64,000 bases of DNA from Amaricoccus sp003258405 (GCF_043226085.1 NZ_CP171225.1:930001-994000); one strand, 5' to 3'; positions 52,837 to 63,685 are shown, numbered from the stretch's first letter. Numbers and translations: made by a program. Notes: a model not told the origin generated them from the sequence alone.

Positions 52837-53171
52837 ACGCCGTCGTCTCTGATACCTGGCTCGACATCGGATCGGTCGAGGACATCCCGGTGCGCGGCGC
52901 GCGCGTCGTGAAGACCCCGCATGGCTGCCTTGCGGTCTTCCGGGTCGCGGAGGGCGAGATCTATGCCCTCGACGACCGCTGCCCGCACAAGGGCGGCCCG
53001 CTCTCAAACGGCATCGTGCACGGCCGGAGCGTCACCTGCCCGCTGCACAACTGGGTCATCAGCCTCGAGACCGGCGCGGCGCAAGGCGCCGACGAGGGCC
53101 GGACGCGGGCCCATGCCGTCCGTGTCGAGGATGGCCGCATCCTGCTCGACGCCGCAGCCGTGGGGGCCTGA
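52833..53171 (+). CDS. nirD: Nitrite reductase small subunit NirD
   Basis: This is a 112-residue Rieske-like subunit. Unlike many NirD proteins, which lack cluster ligands, it keeps the C-x-H and C-x-x-H motifs (DDRCPHKGGPLSNG and CPLHNWVISL), so a [2Fe-2S] cluster is plausible. The start overlaps the nirB stop by 4 nt, and nasA begins 5 nt after its stop. Confidence 0.92.
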   Translation: MNAVVSDTWLDIGSVEDIPVRGARVVKTPHGCLAVFRVAEGEIYALDDRCPHKGGPLSNGIVHGRSVTCPLHNWVISLETGAAQGADEGRTRAHAVRVEDGRILLDAAAVGA

Positions 53172-53176
53172 GCGAC

Positions 53177-55798
53177 ATGGCACCGGTTCGCACCACCTGT
53201 CCCTACTGCGGCGTCGGCTGTGGCGTCCTCGTCACCCCGGATGGGAAAGGCGGGGCGGCGGTGAAGGGAGACCCCGATCATCCGGCGAATTTCGGCCGCC
53301 TCTGCTCCAAGGGCTCGGCGCTCGGCGAAACGCTCGGCCTCGAGGACCGGCTGCTTGCCCCCCGCGTTCATGGCGCGGAGGCAAGCTGGGACACGGCGCT
53401 CGATCTGATTGCCACGCGGCTGCGCGAGACGATCGCGGCGCACGGGCCCGACGCGGTGGGGATCTACTGTTCCGGTCAGATCCTCACGGAGGATTACTAC
53501 GTCGCGAACAAGCTGGTGAAGGGGTTCCTCGGCACCGGCAATCTCGACACCAATTCGCGGCTCTGCATGTCGTCGGCGGTGGCGGGGCATCGGCGGGCCT
53601 TCGGCACCGACACCGTGCCCGGCACCTACGAGGACCTCGAAGAAGCCGACACGCTGGTGCTGGTCGGCTCGAACCTCGCCTGGTGCCATCCGGTGCTCTA
53701 CCAGCGTATCGCGGCGGCAAAGGCTGCACGGCCCGAGATGCGCGTCGTGGTGATCGATCCGCGGCGGACGGCGACCTGCGATCTCGCCGACCTGCACCTG
53801 CGGCTCCGGCCCGACACCGATGCGGCGCTCTTCAACGGGCTGCTCGCGCGGATCGAGGCACAGGGGGCCATCGACACGGATTACGTGGCGCGGCATGTCT
53901 CCGGCTTTTTCGAGGCGGTGGCGGCGGCGCGTGTCTGGGGCCGCGAACGGGTGGCCGAGACCTGCGGCATAAGCTTTGCCGATCTGAGCGCGTTCTACCG
54001 GCTCTGGATCGGGCGGGAAAGGGTCGTCACGGTCTTCAGCCAGGGGGTGAACCAGTCGGGTGGCGGCACCGACAAGGTGAACGCGATCATCAACTGCCAC
54101 CTCGCCACGGGCCGGATCGGGCGCCCGGGAATGGGGCCATTCTCGGTCACCGGCCAGCCCAACGCGATGGGCGGGCGCGAAGTGGGGGGCCTGGCCAACA
54201 TGCTCGCGGCACATCTCGATCTCGAGGACCCCGCACATCGCGCGGCGGTGGCAGGGTTCTGGAATGCCCCTGCGATGGTCGAGCGCCCGGGACTGAAGGC
54301 GGTCGATCTCTTCGAGGCCTGCGGTGCGGGGCAGATCCGGTTTCTCTGGATCCTCTCCACCAATCCGGTGGTGAGCCTGCCCGATGCCGACCGGGTGGCG
54401 GCGGCAATCCGGGGCTGCGATTTCGTCGTCGTATCCGACACCAACGCCGCGACCGACACGATGCAGCTTGCCCATGTGCAGCTTCCGGCCGCGGGCTGGG
54501 GCGAAAAATCCGGCACGGTGACCAATTCCGAGCGACGGATCTCGCGGCAGCGGAGCTTTCTCATGGCCCCCGGCGCGGCGAAACCCGACTGGTGGGCGCT
54601 GGCGGAAGTCGCGCGGCGCATGGGCTGGGCGGAAGCCTTCCCCTATGAAAGTGCGGCCGACATCTTCCGCGAGCATGCCGCCCTGTCGCGGCTTGCGGCC
54701 GGGCTCGGACGGGATTTCGACATCGGTGCGCTCGCGGAAATCGACGACGAAGGCTATCACCGGCTCGAACCGGTGCAGTGGCCCGTCGGGGGACCGGCGC
54801 GGTTCTTTGCCGAGGGCGGCTTTTTCACCGGCGACCGCCGGGGCCGGATGCTGGCGATCACGCCGCCTGCCCGCGACACGGCACCGGGGCTGAAACTCAA
54901 CACGGGCCGGGTGCGCGACCACTGGCACACGATGACGCGGACGGGCAAATCGGCGCGCCTGAGCCAGCACATCGCCGAACCCTTTGCCGAGATCCATCCG
55001 AAGGACGCCGCGGCGCGCGGCATCCGGGCCGCCGATCTCGTCCGGGTCTCGAGCCCGCGGGGCGCGGTGATCGTGCGGGCGCTGGTGACCGAGCGGACGG
55101 CGGAGGGCGCGCTCTTCGTGCCGATCCACTGGACGGGACAGGCGGCGAGCGCCGGACGGGTCGGCACGCTCATCCCTGCCGTCACCGATCCCGTTTCAGG
55201 CCAGCCTGCACTCAAGGCCGGCCGGGCCGAGGCGGAACGCTTCGAGGCGGCCTGGCACGGATTTGCGGTGAGCGCGGAGAAACCCGCGCTCACCGGCGCC
55301 GACGGCTACTGGGTGCTGGCGCGCGGCGAGGGCTGCTGGCGGACAGAGATGGCGGGCACAACCACGCCCGCGGACTGGGACGCCTTCGTGCGGACAATGT
55401 TCGGCGCGGAGGATGCGGAGATCGCGAGCATCATCGATACGAAGCGCGGGCTCGCGCGCTTCGCTCTGCTCCGCGAGGGCCGGGTGATTGCGGCGCTTTT
55501 CACCGCCCGCGAGCCAGTGGAAGTCTCCCGCGCCCATGTGGTAGGAGCCTTCGGATCGGGCGATGCGGGAGGATTGCTCGCAGGCCGGCCCGGCGCCGCG
55601 CAGCCCGATGCGGGGCCGGTTGTCTGCGTCTGCTTCAATGTGGGCGTGAATACCATCCTCGATGCTATAACCTCGGGTGCGGCCAGAACGGTCTCGGAAA
55701 TCGGCGAGGTGCTGAGCGCCGGGACGAATTGCGGCTCCTGCCGCCCCGAACTGAATGCCCTGCTGGCCAGCGTGCCGGCTGATGTCGCCGCCGAATAG
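53177..55798 (+). CDS. nasA: Assimilatory nitrate reductase catalytic subunit NasA
   Basis: This is an 873-residue molybdopterin-guanine-dinucleotide enzyme. The N-terminal [4Fe-4S] motif is CPYCGVGCGVLV with a fourth cysteine in RLCSKG. The Mo-site block is STNPVVSLPDADRV and the C-terminal MGD-binding domain begins near HWHTMTRTGKSARL. A BFD-like [2Fe-2S] domain closes the chain (CVCFNVGVNTILDAI and NCGSCRPELNALL), as in bacterial assimilatory enzymes that take electrons from NADH or ferredoxin chains. No signal peptide, so cytoplasmic. Confidence 0.95.
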   Translation: MAPVRTTCPYCGVGCGVLVTPDGKGGAAVKGDPDHPANFGRLCSKGSALGETLGLEDRLLAPRVHGAEASWDTALDLIATRLRETIAAHGPDAVGIYCSGQILTEDYYVANKLVKGFLGTGNLDTNSRLCMSSAVAGHRRAFGTDTVPGTYEDLEEADTLVLVGSNLAWCHPVLYQRIAAAKAARPEMRVVVIDPRRTATCDLADLHLRLRPDTDAALFNGLLARIEAQGAIDTDYVARHVSGFFEAVAAARVWGRERVAETCGISFADLSAFYRLWIGRERVVTVFSQGVNQSGGGTDKVNAIINCHLATGRIGRPGMGPFSVTGQPNAMGGREVGGLANMLAAHLDLEDPAHRAAVAGFWNAPAMVERPGLKAVDLFEACGAGQIRFLWILSTNPVVSLPDADRVAAAIRGCDFVVVSDTNAATDTMQLAHVQLPAAGWGEKSGTVTNSERRISRQRSFLMAPGAAKPDWWALAEVARRMGWAEAFPYESAADIFREHAALSRLAAGLGRDFDIGALAEIDDEGYHRLEPVQWPVGGPARFFAEGGFFTGDRRGRMLAITPPARDTAPGLKLNTGRVRDHWHTMTRTGKSARLSQHIAEPFAEIHPKDAAARGIRAADLVRVSSPRGAVIVRALVTERTAEGALFVPIHWTGQAASAGRVGTLIPAVTDPVSGQPALKAGRAEAERFEAAWHGFAVSAEKPALTGADGYWVLARGEGCWRTEMAGTTTPADWDAFVRTMFGAEDAEIASIIDTKRGLARFALLREGRVIAALFTAREPVEVSRAHVVGAFGSGDAGGLLAGRPGAAQPDAGPVVCVCFNVGVNTILDAITSGAARTVSEIGEVLSAGTNCGSCRPELNALLASVPADVAAE

Positions 55799-55830
55799 GC
55801 GCAGCGGCGGATCTCGAAGAGGAACCGGTC

Positions 55831-57225
55831 ATGAAGACCTTCCCGATGTTCCTGCGGCTTGACGGCCGCCGCGTGGTGATTGCCGGCGGCGGCGAGCAAG
55901 CGGCGCAGAAGACACGGCTCATGCTGAAGACCGAGGCGGCGATTGTCGTCGCCGCCGGAGAGCTCGATCCGGAGCTCGCGGCCCTCGCAGCCCGGGGCCG
56001 GATTGAGCAGGATGCGGGCCCGGTCTCGGCAGAAACCTTCCGGGGCGCGGCACTGGCCTTCATCGCGACGGGCGACGCGGAGCGGGATGCGGCCTACGCG
56101 GGTTTCGCGCGGGCGGCAGGCGTGATTGCCAATGTGGTCGATGCGCCCGACCTCTGCGACGCCTATACCCCTTCGCTCGTCGATCGTGACCCGGTGGTGG
56201 TGGCGATCGGAACGGAAGGCACGGCGCCGGTGCTCGCGCGCCAGATCAAGACCCGCGTCGAGGAGATGCTCGAACCCCGGCTCGGCGATCTCGCAGCCCT
56301 GGCCGGGCGGTTGCGCGACCAGGTCGCGGAGAAGATCAGCCCGGCCCGGCGGCGCGCCTTCTGGGGCTGGGTCTTCTCGGACGCGCCCCGGCGGCTCCAT
56401 GCCCGCGGCGCCGAGCGGGATGCGGCGCGGCTGCTCAAGGAGGCGATTGCGGCGGGCGGCATTGGCGCGGAAAGCGCCGCGGGCTTCGTGAGCCTTGTGG
56501 GCGCCGGCCCCGGAAGCCGCGATCTCGTCACGCTCCGCGGCGTGCAGCGGCTGCAGGAGGCGGATATCATCTTTTACGACCGGCTGGTTGATCCCGGCCT
56601 GCTCGAGCTGGCCCGGCGCGACGCCGAGCGCGTCTATGTCGGCAAGGAAGTCGGCTTCCCTGCCTGGCCGCAGGAGCGGATCAATGGCGTGATCGTAGCG
56701 GCGGCGCGCGAGGGCAAGCGGGTGGTACGGCTGAAGAGCGGCGATCCGGGAATTTTCGGCCGCGGCGCGGAGGAGGCCACGGCTCTCGACGCCGCCGGGA
56801 TCGGCTGGGAGATCGTGCCCGGCGTGACCTCGGCCTCGGCCGCCTCGGCAGCACTCGGCGGCTTTCTCACCGAGCGCGGGGTGACGGATACGGTCGTCAT
56901 CACCACCGGCCAGACGCGCGACGGCGTGGCGCAGGGCGACTGGGCGAGCCAGCTCCGCCCCGGCACGACGCTCGCGCTCTACATGGCGGTGGCGAATGCG
57001 GGCCGGATCCAGGCCGACATGCTGGCCCAGGGCCTGCCCGGCGATCTGCCGGTCGATGTGGTCTGCCGCGCCGCGGCACCGGATCAGGAGATCCTGCACA
57101 CCCGGCTCGACCGGATGGCGCCGGAGATCGCGGCGGCGGGCATTGCCAACCCCGCGATCCTGCTCCTGCGCCACCCGAAGGATCATCGCGCGGCCCCGGC
57201 ACTCCATCTGAAGACCGGGGCCTGA
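55831..57225 (+). CDS. cysG: Siroheme synthase CysG (trifunctional)
   Basis: CysG methylates uroporphyrinogen III, then oxidises and ferrochelates it to siroheme, the cofactor of NirB. The 464-residue product has the N-terminal dehydrogenase/chelatase domain (RRVVIAGGGEQAAQKTRLML, DAPDLCDAYTPS) and the C-terminal methyltransferase (SLVGAGPGSRDLVTLRGVQ, RLKSGDPGIFGRGAEE, IVPGVTSASA). It ends the nitrate operon and is followed by a strong hairpin. Confidence 0.94.
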   Translation: MKTFPMFLRLDGRRVVIAGGGEQAAQKTRLMLKTEAAIVVAAGELDPELAALAARGRIEQDAGPVSAETFRGAALAFIATGDAERDAAYAGFARAAGVIANVVDAPDLCDAYTPSLVDRDPVVVAIGTEGTAPVLARQIKTRVEEMLEPRLGDLAALAGRLRDQVAEKISPARRRAFWGWVFSDAPRRLHARGAERDAARLLKEAIAAGGIGAESAAGFVSLVGAGPGSRDLVTLRGVQRLQEADIIFYDRLVDPGLLELARRDAERVYVGKEVGFPAWPQERINGVIVAAAREGKRVVRLKSGDPGIFGRGAEEATALDAAGIGWEIVPGVTSASAASAALGGFLTERGVTDTVVITTGQTRDGVAQGDWASQLRPGTTLALYMAVANAGRIQADMLAQGLPGDLPVDVVCRAAAPDQEILHTRLDRMAPEIAAAGIANPAILLLRHPKDHRAAPALHLKTGA

Positions 57226-57243
57226 GAGGCCGAACCGAAGGCG

Positions 57244-57270
57244 GGCCGCCCGGCGCGAAACCGGGCGGCC
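57244..57270. terminator. Hairpin between cysG and ohr
   Basis: GGCCGCCCGG (57244-57253) and CCGGGCGGCC (57261-57270) form a perfect 10-bp stem with loop cgcgaaa, between two convergent genes. No T-run follows, so it is a probable bidirectional terminator of weak canonical form. Confidence 0.7.
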
Positions 57271-57277
57271 GGCGGGC

Positions 57278-57715
57278 TCAGGCGCCCTTCACCTCGATCT
57301 GCACGTCCACGTTGCCGCGCGTTGCGTGGGAATAGGGGCAGATCTGTTCATGCGCTTCCTTGGCCAGCGCCTCGAGGTCGGCCTGGGGCAGCGAGGGGTC
57401 CTCGACCACCATGCGCACGGCCAGGGCAAAGCCACCGCCGTCGCGGGCGCCGATCGAAACATGGGCGGTAACGGAAGCGTTGCTCGCATCCTTCTTGTGC
57501 TGGCGGCCGACGAAGTCGATGGCGCCACCGTAGCAGGCGGCATAGCCCGCGGCGAAGAGATGCTCCGGCGTGGTCGTGTCGGGCTTGCCCGGGCCACCCA
57601 TGGCCTTCGGAACAGAAAGATCGGCCGAAACCGAGCCGTCCTCGGCCTCCGTATGCCCGTTGCGTCCGCCCGTCGCGGTCGCGACCGCCGTGAAAACCGG
57701 TTTGATCGTATCCAT
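57278..57715 (-). CDS. Organic hydroperoxide resistance protein (OsmC/Ohr family)
   Basis: This is a 145-residue thiol peroxidase. The two redox cysteines are in the family positions (FAAGYAACYGGAIDFVG and EQICPYSHATRGNVDVQI). The N-terminus MDTIKPVFTAVATATGGRNG is typical of Ohr, which reduces organic hydroperoxides with lipoylated partners. The start at 57715 follows a GGGAGG site. No OhrR regulator is adjacent. The 213 bp between this gene and thiC hold nothing I can call. Confidence 0.9.
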   Translation of the reverse strand: MDTIKPVFTAVATATGGRNGHTEAEDGSVSADLSVPKAMGGPGKPDTTTPEHLFAAGYAACYGGAIDFVGRQHKKDASNASVTAHVSIGARDGGGFALAVRMVVEDPSLPQADLEALAKEAHEQICPYSHATRGNVDVQIEVKGA

Positions 57716-57928
57716 GGAGTAAGCCTCCCTCCCGTCTGGATCGGCGGCCGCCCATGCGGCGGCGCGCCGGTTCATGCAGTATCACCGGCAGTGACGTAGC
57801 GATGATTCCGCACAAGGCAACCTCGGCCAGGCAGTGCGGCAGGCGCAACCCCCGATGCGCGGGGCGACCGGCGGGATCCCGGGCTCCCCCGGCCCGCCCG
57901 CCGGATTGCCGCGGGGCAAGCGCGCCCT

Positions 57929-59743
<1,815 letters not shown>

Positions 59744-59854
59744 TCCGTGAGGCTCCAAGCTCGATGTTGGAGACCCAGTTCGAAGCCGGAAGGATGAGAT
59801 GCCGCCGGGCCGAACCCAGGTATGGGGACAAATCCGCCCCGCGCAGCACTCGCA

Positions 59855-59948
59855 CCATCCCTACGCCAGTGTGAACTGGATCAGGTTCTATGGGTCACTG
59901 CGCTGCCTAAGCCAGCAGTATCTCAGCCCCTTGACGGGACCCCCCAGG
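59855..59948 (-). promoter_or_regulatory. TPP riboswitch of thiC
   Basis: Read on the minus strand the aptamer segments are GGGGGTCCCG, GGGGCTGAGATA, GACCC, GAACCTGATCCAGTT and ACACTGGCGTAGGGATGG, the standard THI element order. It lies about 110 bp before the thiC start. The expression platform cannot be assigned by eye. Confidence 0.95.
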
Positions 59949-60033
59949 TGAAGGCCCCGACCTTGGCCTTGCGCCACGGGGCTTGTCAACGGAAAGGATC
60001 GCGCGACTGCACGCAGCACGCGGCGGATGCACA

Positions 60034-60534
60034 ATGCCAACGGCCAAAGCCGTCAGGGCCGCCAAACCTGCCCGGACCAAGCCCGCCGCGGATGTGATGG
60101 AGACGGCCTATCGCCATGTGAAGGAGAAGGCGGTCGGATATCGCTTCCGGCGCGGCGAGCGGATGAACGAGGTCAAGCTTGCCCAGATGTTCAGCGTCTC
60201 GCGCAGACCTGTGCGGCAGGCGCTCAACCGGCTGGTGCATGAGGACGTCATGACCTTCGTGCCCAATCGACGTTTCTACGCCCGGGAGATTGCGCCTGCG
60301 GCCCGCGTTTCCTCGAGGAAGCGGGGATTGCTGATTTCGAGCTTGCGCTCGACATGGCTGCGAAGGATCCGGCGCAGCGCAGGTCCGTCGTCGACGTCGC
60401 GGCGGCGCAAGGCCGCAGCAAGCTCCGTCGCCGTGCCGAGACCCTCGCGTTCCAACACGGCCTCGGGCGGCTCGGCCGCCGCGGCTTCGGCCAGCAGCAC
60501 ATCCAGCGCCCGCCGGAGCATGGCCCCGGCATAG
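60034..60534 (+). pseudogene. Truncated GntR-family regulator (winged helix only)
   Basis: Residues 1-86 look like a GntR/FadR DNA-binding domain: AYRHVKEKAVGYRFRRGERM, KLAQMFSVSRRPVRQALNRL and VPNRRFYAREI. The ligand-binding FCD or UTRA domain, about 130 residues in intact members, is missing. From base 60276 the frame continues only as the antisense of the DUF6285 gene and becomes Arg/Ser/Ala-rich. I read this as a gene broken by a junction at about 60.28 kb. A functional short DNA-binding protein cannot be excluded. The normal partner would be the neighbouring catabolic operon. Confidence 0.65.
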
Positions 60535-60626
60535 CGCTGACTGGGGGGAAGCTGCGGCAGGATCTCGTTGGTGTATTCGGCGCAGGCGGCCTCGAGCAGG
60601 CCGCGGGCGGTCCGGGATGCTTTCAT
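60276..60626 (-). CDS. DUF6285 protein, LvaB-like partner of the kinase
   Basis: This is a 116-residue mostly helical protein, RGLLEAACAEYTNEILPQL and YAGAMLRRALDVLLAEAAAA, ending RFLEETRAAGAISRA. It overlaps the kinase gene by ATGA, and such small proteins sit next to APH-like kinases and acyl-CoA dehydrogenases in many proteobacteria. The length and setting match LvaB, which is required with LvaA for phosphorylation of 4-hydroxyvaleryl-CoA in Pseudomonas. Equivalence is inference. Confidence 0.8.
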   Translation of the reverse strand: MKASRTARGLLEAACAEYTNEILPQLPPSQRYAGAMLRRALDVLLAEAAAAEPPEAVLEREGLGTATELAAALRRRDVDDGPALRRILRSHVERKLEISNPRFLEETRAAGAISRA

Positions 60627-61681
60627 GGTTGGGGCTCCTCGATCATGTCGATCAGGTTGAGAATGTTGAGCTCCATCTCCGGCGGCATGACCCCGGTGAG
60701 CGCGAGCTCGAGGGTGATCTCGGTGCCGGAATTGCAGCGTTCGCCCTGCTGAAGCGCGATGATCGCCCAGCGCAGCTCGGCCATTACCTGCCAGTAGGGA
60801 AGGATTGCGCGCGCGACCTTGCGGCCCGCGACACGCTCGTAGCCAGCAAGGAACGGATCGAGCCCCGCGACGCCGCCGACCTCGCAACCGTCATTGCCAA
60901 AACGCCAGCAACGCGCGGTGAGCCAGCCGATATCCTCGTCCGGGTCGTTCCAGCTCGCGAATTCCCAGTCGAGCACAGCGCTCAGGTGCCCGCCGTCGAC
61001 CATGTAGTTGCCGGTGCGGAAATCCGTGTGGCAGAGCACCGGCCCCTGCGGCGGCGGCGCATTGTCCTCGAGCCAGTTGAGCGCATATTCGAGCACCGGA
61101 TGCCCGCCCGGCAGCGCGTCGAGATCGGCGCGATACTGTGCGATCCGATGCAGGACAGGGCTTCCCTCCGGCACCGGCAGGAAGGCAAGATCGGCAACGG
61201 GCGGCGTCACGGCATGGAGCCGCGCCAGCGTCTCGCCGAGCTCCTCGGCCAGTGCTGCACCGAACTGCGGCAGGGCCGGATCGCGCACGATCTTGCGCGC
61301 ATGCGCCGTGCCCTTGCCGCGCGCCATGACATAGAACGCGCCGCCGATGAGGCTTTCCTCCTCGCAGAGCGCGATCGGTTCGGGCGCGGCCACGCCCGCT
61401 GCATGGGCAACCTTCAGGATCGCGTATTCCTCGGCGCGCGGCAGCGAGGTCGCGATGGTCGAGGGCGCGTCGGTCCGGAGCACCCAGGCCTGCGGCCCCG
61501 GGCGGGAACCGCCCTCGCAGATGGCATCGAGGCTCCAGTTCTCCTGGATGGCGCCGCCTGCGAGCTTGCTCATGCCGGTGATCTCGACACGCTGGGCGCC
61601 AAGCGCCTCGGCGAGCCAGGGCCCGAGAGCCGCAAAGCGGCCGGCAACGGCGTCAGAGGTGTTGGTTGCAGCTTCGCTCAT
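60623..61681 (-). CDS. APH-like phosphotransferase, LvaA/ACAD10-11 kinase type
   Basis: This is a 352-residue kinase-fold protein with the catalytic loop LCHTDFRTGNYMVDGG (H-x-D-x-x-x-x-N) and metal motif VLDWEFASWNDP. The branch is that of APH domains found with acyl-CoA dehydrogenases, either as neighbours or fused as in mammalian ACAD10/11. Those phosphorylate the hydroxyl of 4-hydroxyacyl-CoA. Antibiotic resistance is unlikely in this setting. It is separated by 3 bp from the dehydrogenase gene. Confidence 0.87.
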   Translation of the reverse strand: MSEAATNTSDAVAGRFAALGPWLAEALGAQRVEITGMSKLAGGAIQENWSLDAICEGGSRPGPQAWVLRTDAPSTIATSLPRAEEYAILKVAHAAGVAAPEPIALCEEESLIGGAFYVMARGKGTAHARKIVRDPALPQFGAALAEELGETLARLHAVTPPVADLAFLPVPEGSPVLHRIAQYRADLDALPGGHPVLEYALNWLEDNAPPPQGPVLCHTDFRTGNYMVDGGHLSAVLDWEFASWNDPDEDIGWLTARCWRFGNDGCEVGGVAGLDPFLAGYERVAGRKVARAILPYWQVMAELRWAIIALQQGERCNSGTEITLELALTGVMPPEMELNILNLIDMIEEPQP

Positions 61682-61684
61682 GGC

Positions 61685-62884
61685 TCAGACACCCCACCGC
61701 CAGTAGTCCATGCCCTCGGCGGCATAGCTGCGCGCGAGCACCATCTTGTGGACCTCATCGGCGCCATCGACGAGCCGCGCCTGCCGCGCATAGCGGTAGA
61801 TCCATTCGAGCACGGTATCCTTGGAGTAGCCGCGCGCGCCGTTGAGCTGGATCGCCGTATCCACCGCCTTGTGCAGCGTGTTGGCGACATGGACCTTTGC
61901 CGAGGAGATCTCCTTGCGGGCAAAATCCCCCTGATCGAGCTTCCAGGCGGCATGCATGACGAGCAGCCGGCCGATGCTGATCTCGTGGGCAAGCTCGCCC
62001 ATCTTGATCTGCACCGACTCCCGGTCAGCGAGGCGGATGCCGAAGCCTTCGCGGCGCGAGGTGTATTCCGCGGCAATTTCCATCGCCCGCTTCGCGAGGC
62101 CGAGCCACCGCATGCAGTGGGTGAGCCGTGCCGGGCCAAGGCGGATCTGGGTCGCCTTCAACCCGTCGCCGAGCGTCATCAGAAGGTTCTCTTCCGGTAT
62201 CTCGAGCCCTTCGTAGACGATCTCGCAATGGCCGCCGTGCTCTTCCGGCCCCATGATCGGAATGCGCCGCTCGATGCGCTGCCCGGGCTGGTTCGCATCA
62301 TAGAGGAAGGCGCTGAGCCCGCGGCGCGGATCGTCGGAGGTGCGGGCAATGAGAAGGAAATGCTGCGCCGCCTCGGCACCGGTGATGAACCACTTGCGAC
62401 CGTTCACCACCCAGCCGCTGTCCGTCTTCTCAGCGCGGGTGAGCATCATCCCCGGATCGGAGCCCGAACCCGGATGCGGCTCGGTCATCGCGAAGGCCGA
62501 GCGGACCTTGCCGTCGATGATCGGCTGGAGCCAGCGGTCCTTCTGCGCCTCGGTCGCGACCTTGGAAAGCAGGTTGATGTTGCCATCATCGGGCGCCGCG
62601 CAGTTGAGGCAGGCCGGGCCGAATATCGAGCGGTTCGCCTCTTCGTAAAGCGCCGCCCAGCCCGTGACGGGCAGCCCCATGCCGCCGCGCGCCGTCGGAG
62701 CCTGGGGCGCCCAGAGCCCGGCCGCACGGGCCTTCCCACGGATCTCGTCGAGCAGATCGGTGCGGATGTTTTCGTGTGCGTCGTAGCTTTCCGGGTCCGC
62801 CTCGAGCGGCAGCACCGTTTCGGAGATGAAGGTCCGGGTCTTCTCTCTCAGCGCATCAATCTCGGGGGAAAGCGAGAAATCCAT
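61685..62884 (-). CDS. Acyl-CoA dehydrogenase family protein
   Basis: This is a 399-residue flavoprotein. The FAD-contact and signature blocks are AFAMTEPHPGSGSDPG and GRKWFITGAEA, with the C-terminal signature LNGARGYSKDTVLEWIYRYAR. The segment near the catalytic base reads ARGYSKDT and the usual glutamate cannot be placed by eye. In lva-like operons the equivalent enzyme removes phosphate from 4-phosphoacyl-CoA to leave an enoyl-CoA. An ordinary beta-oxidation role is the alternative. Confidence 0.9.
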   Translation of the reverse strand: MDFSLSPEIDALREKTRTFISETVLPLEADPESYDAHENIRTDLLDEIRGKARAAGLWAPQAPTARGGMGLPVTGWAALYEEANRSIFGPACLNCAAPDDGNINLLSKVATEAQKDRWLQPIIDGKVRSAFAMTEPHPGSGSDPGMMLTRAEKTDSGWVVNGRKWFITGAEAAQHFLLIARTSDDPRRGLSAFLYDANQPGQRIERRIPIMGPEEHGGHCEIVYEGLEIPEENLLMTLGDGLKATQIRLGPARLTHCMRWLGLAKRAMEIAAEYTSRREGFGIRLADRESVQIKMGELAHEISIGRLLVMHAAWKLDQGDFARKEISSAKVHVANTLHKAVDTAIQLNGARGYSKDTVLEWIYRYARQARLVDGADEVHKMVLARSYAAEGMDYWRWGV

Positions 62885-62920
62885 GTCAGTTCCTTGTTCT
62901 GTCGAGCCGCGGATGATCGG

Positions 62921-63685
62921 TCAGAGGCTTGCGAGCAGATGCCCGCCATCGACGGGGATCACCGCGCCGGTGATGAAACTGCCCCGGTCGGAGACGAGCA
63001 GCAACAAGAGCCCGTCGAGTTCCTCCAGCCGTCCGATGCGCTGCATGGGGATGCGTTTGCGCAGGCGCGCTCCCGCCTCGCTCGCGAGGAAGTCCTGGGT
63101 CAGCTCGGTCTCGAAATACCCCGGCGCGATCGCATTCACCCGGATGCCGTGGCGCGCTAGTTCAAGCGCCTGAATGCGCGTCATGTGGGCGACCGCCGCC
63201 TTGCTGACCGCGTAGGAGGCCGCGCCCCCGACCGCGCGCAACCCGGCAATCGAGGCGATGTTGACCACCGTCCCGCCCTGTTCCGCTGCGCAAAGACGCT
63301 GGCAGACGTGCTGCGCCACATTCCACACCGCGGCCTGGTTGACCTCGAAAACCCGTGCTGTCTCTTCTGCCGGGGCGCCAAGAAAACCGTGCTCTCCGGC
63401 GAGGCCTGCATTGTTGATGAGGATGTCGATGACCCCGAGCTTGCCCTCGATCGCGTCAAGCGCCCGGGGCAGATCGGCCGCATCCGTCACGTCGCAAGCG
63501 ACCGGGACGGCAGTGCCGCCCGCCGCGCTGATCTCCTCGGCCAGTGCTGCCAGCCGATCCGCGCGGCGAGCCATCAGAGCAACGGAGGCGCCGTCCGCCG
63601 CAAGCGTCCGCGCGAAATGCGCCCCCAGCCCGGAGGATGCCCCCGTCACCAGGGCCACGCGATCCGTCAGGTCGAAATAGGTCAA
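62921..63685 (-). CDS. Short-chain dehydrogenase/reductase (SDR)
   Basis: This is a 254-residue classical SDR: cofactor motif TGASSGLGAHFAR, NNAG, active-site Ser in NIASIAG and Tyr-x-x-x-Lys in SYAVSKAAV. The start is a TTG at 63685 preceded by a strong GGGAGGGGAGA site; no in-frame ATG fits. It is the first gene of the leftward operon with the acyl-CoA dehydrogenase, kinase and DUF6285 genes. It may oxidise a hydroxyacyl-CoA, but the substrate is not certain. Confidence 0.9.
   Translation of the reverse strand: MTYFDLTDRVALVTGASSGLGAHFARTLAADGASVALMARRADRLAALAEEISAAGGTAVPVACDVTDAADLPRALDAIEGKLGVIDILINNAGLAGEHGFLGAPAEETARVFEVNQAAVWNVAQHVCQRLCAAEQGGTVVNIASIAGLRAVGGAASYAVSKAAVAHMTRIQALELARHGIRVNAIAPGYFETELTQDFLASEAGARLRKRIPMQRIGRLEELDGLLLLLVSDRGSFITGAVIPVDGGHLLASL

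Noticed and set aside
60617..63160. Open frame of about 847 codons on the plus strand opposite the kinase and acyl-CoA dehydrogenase genes.
   Set aside because: It has no recognisable domain and is antisense to two genes with clear catalytic motifs.
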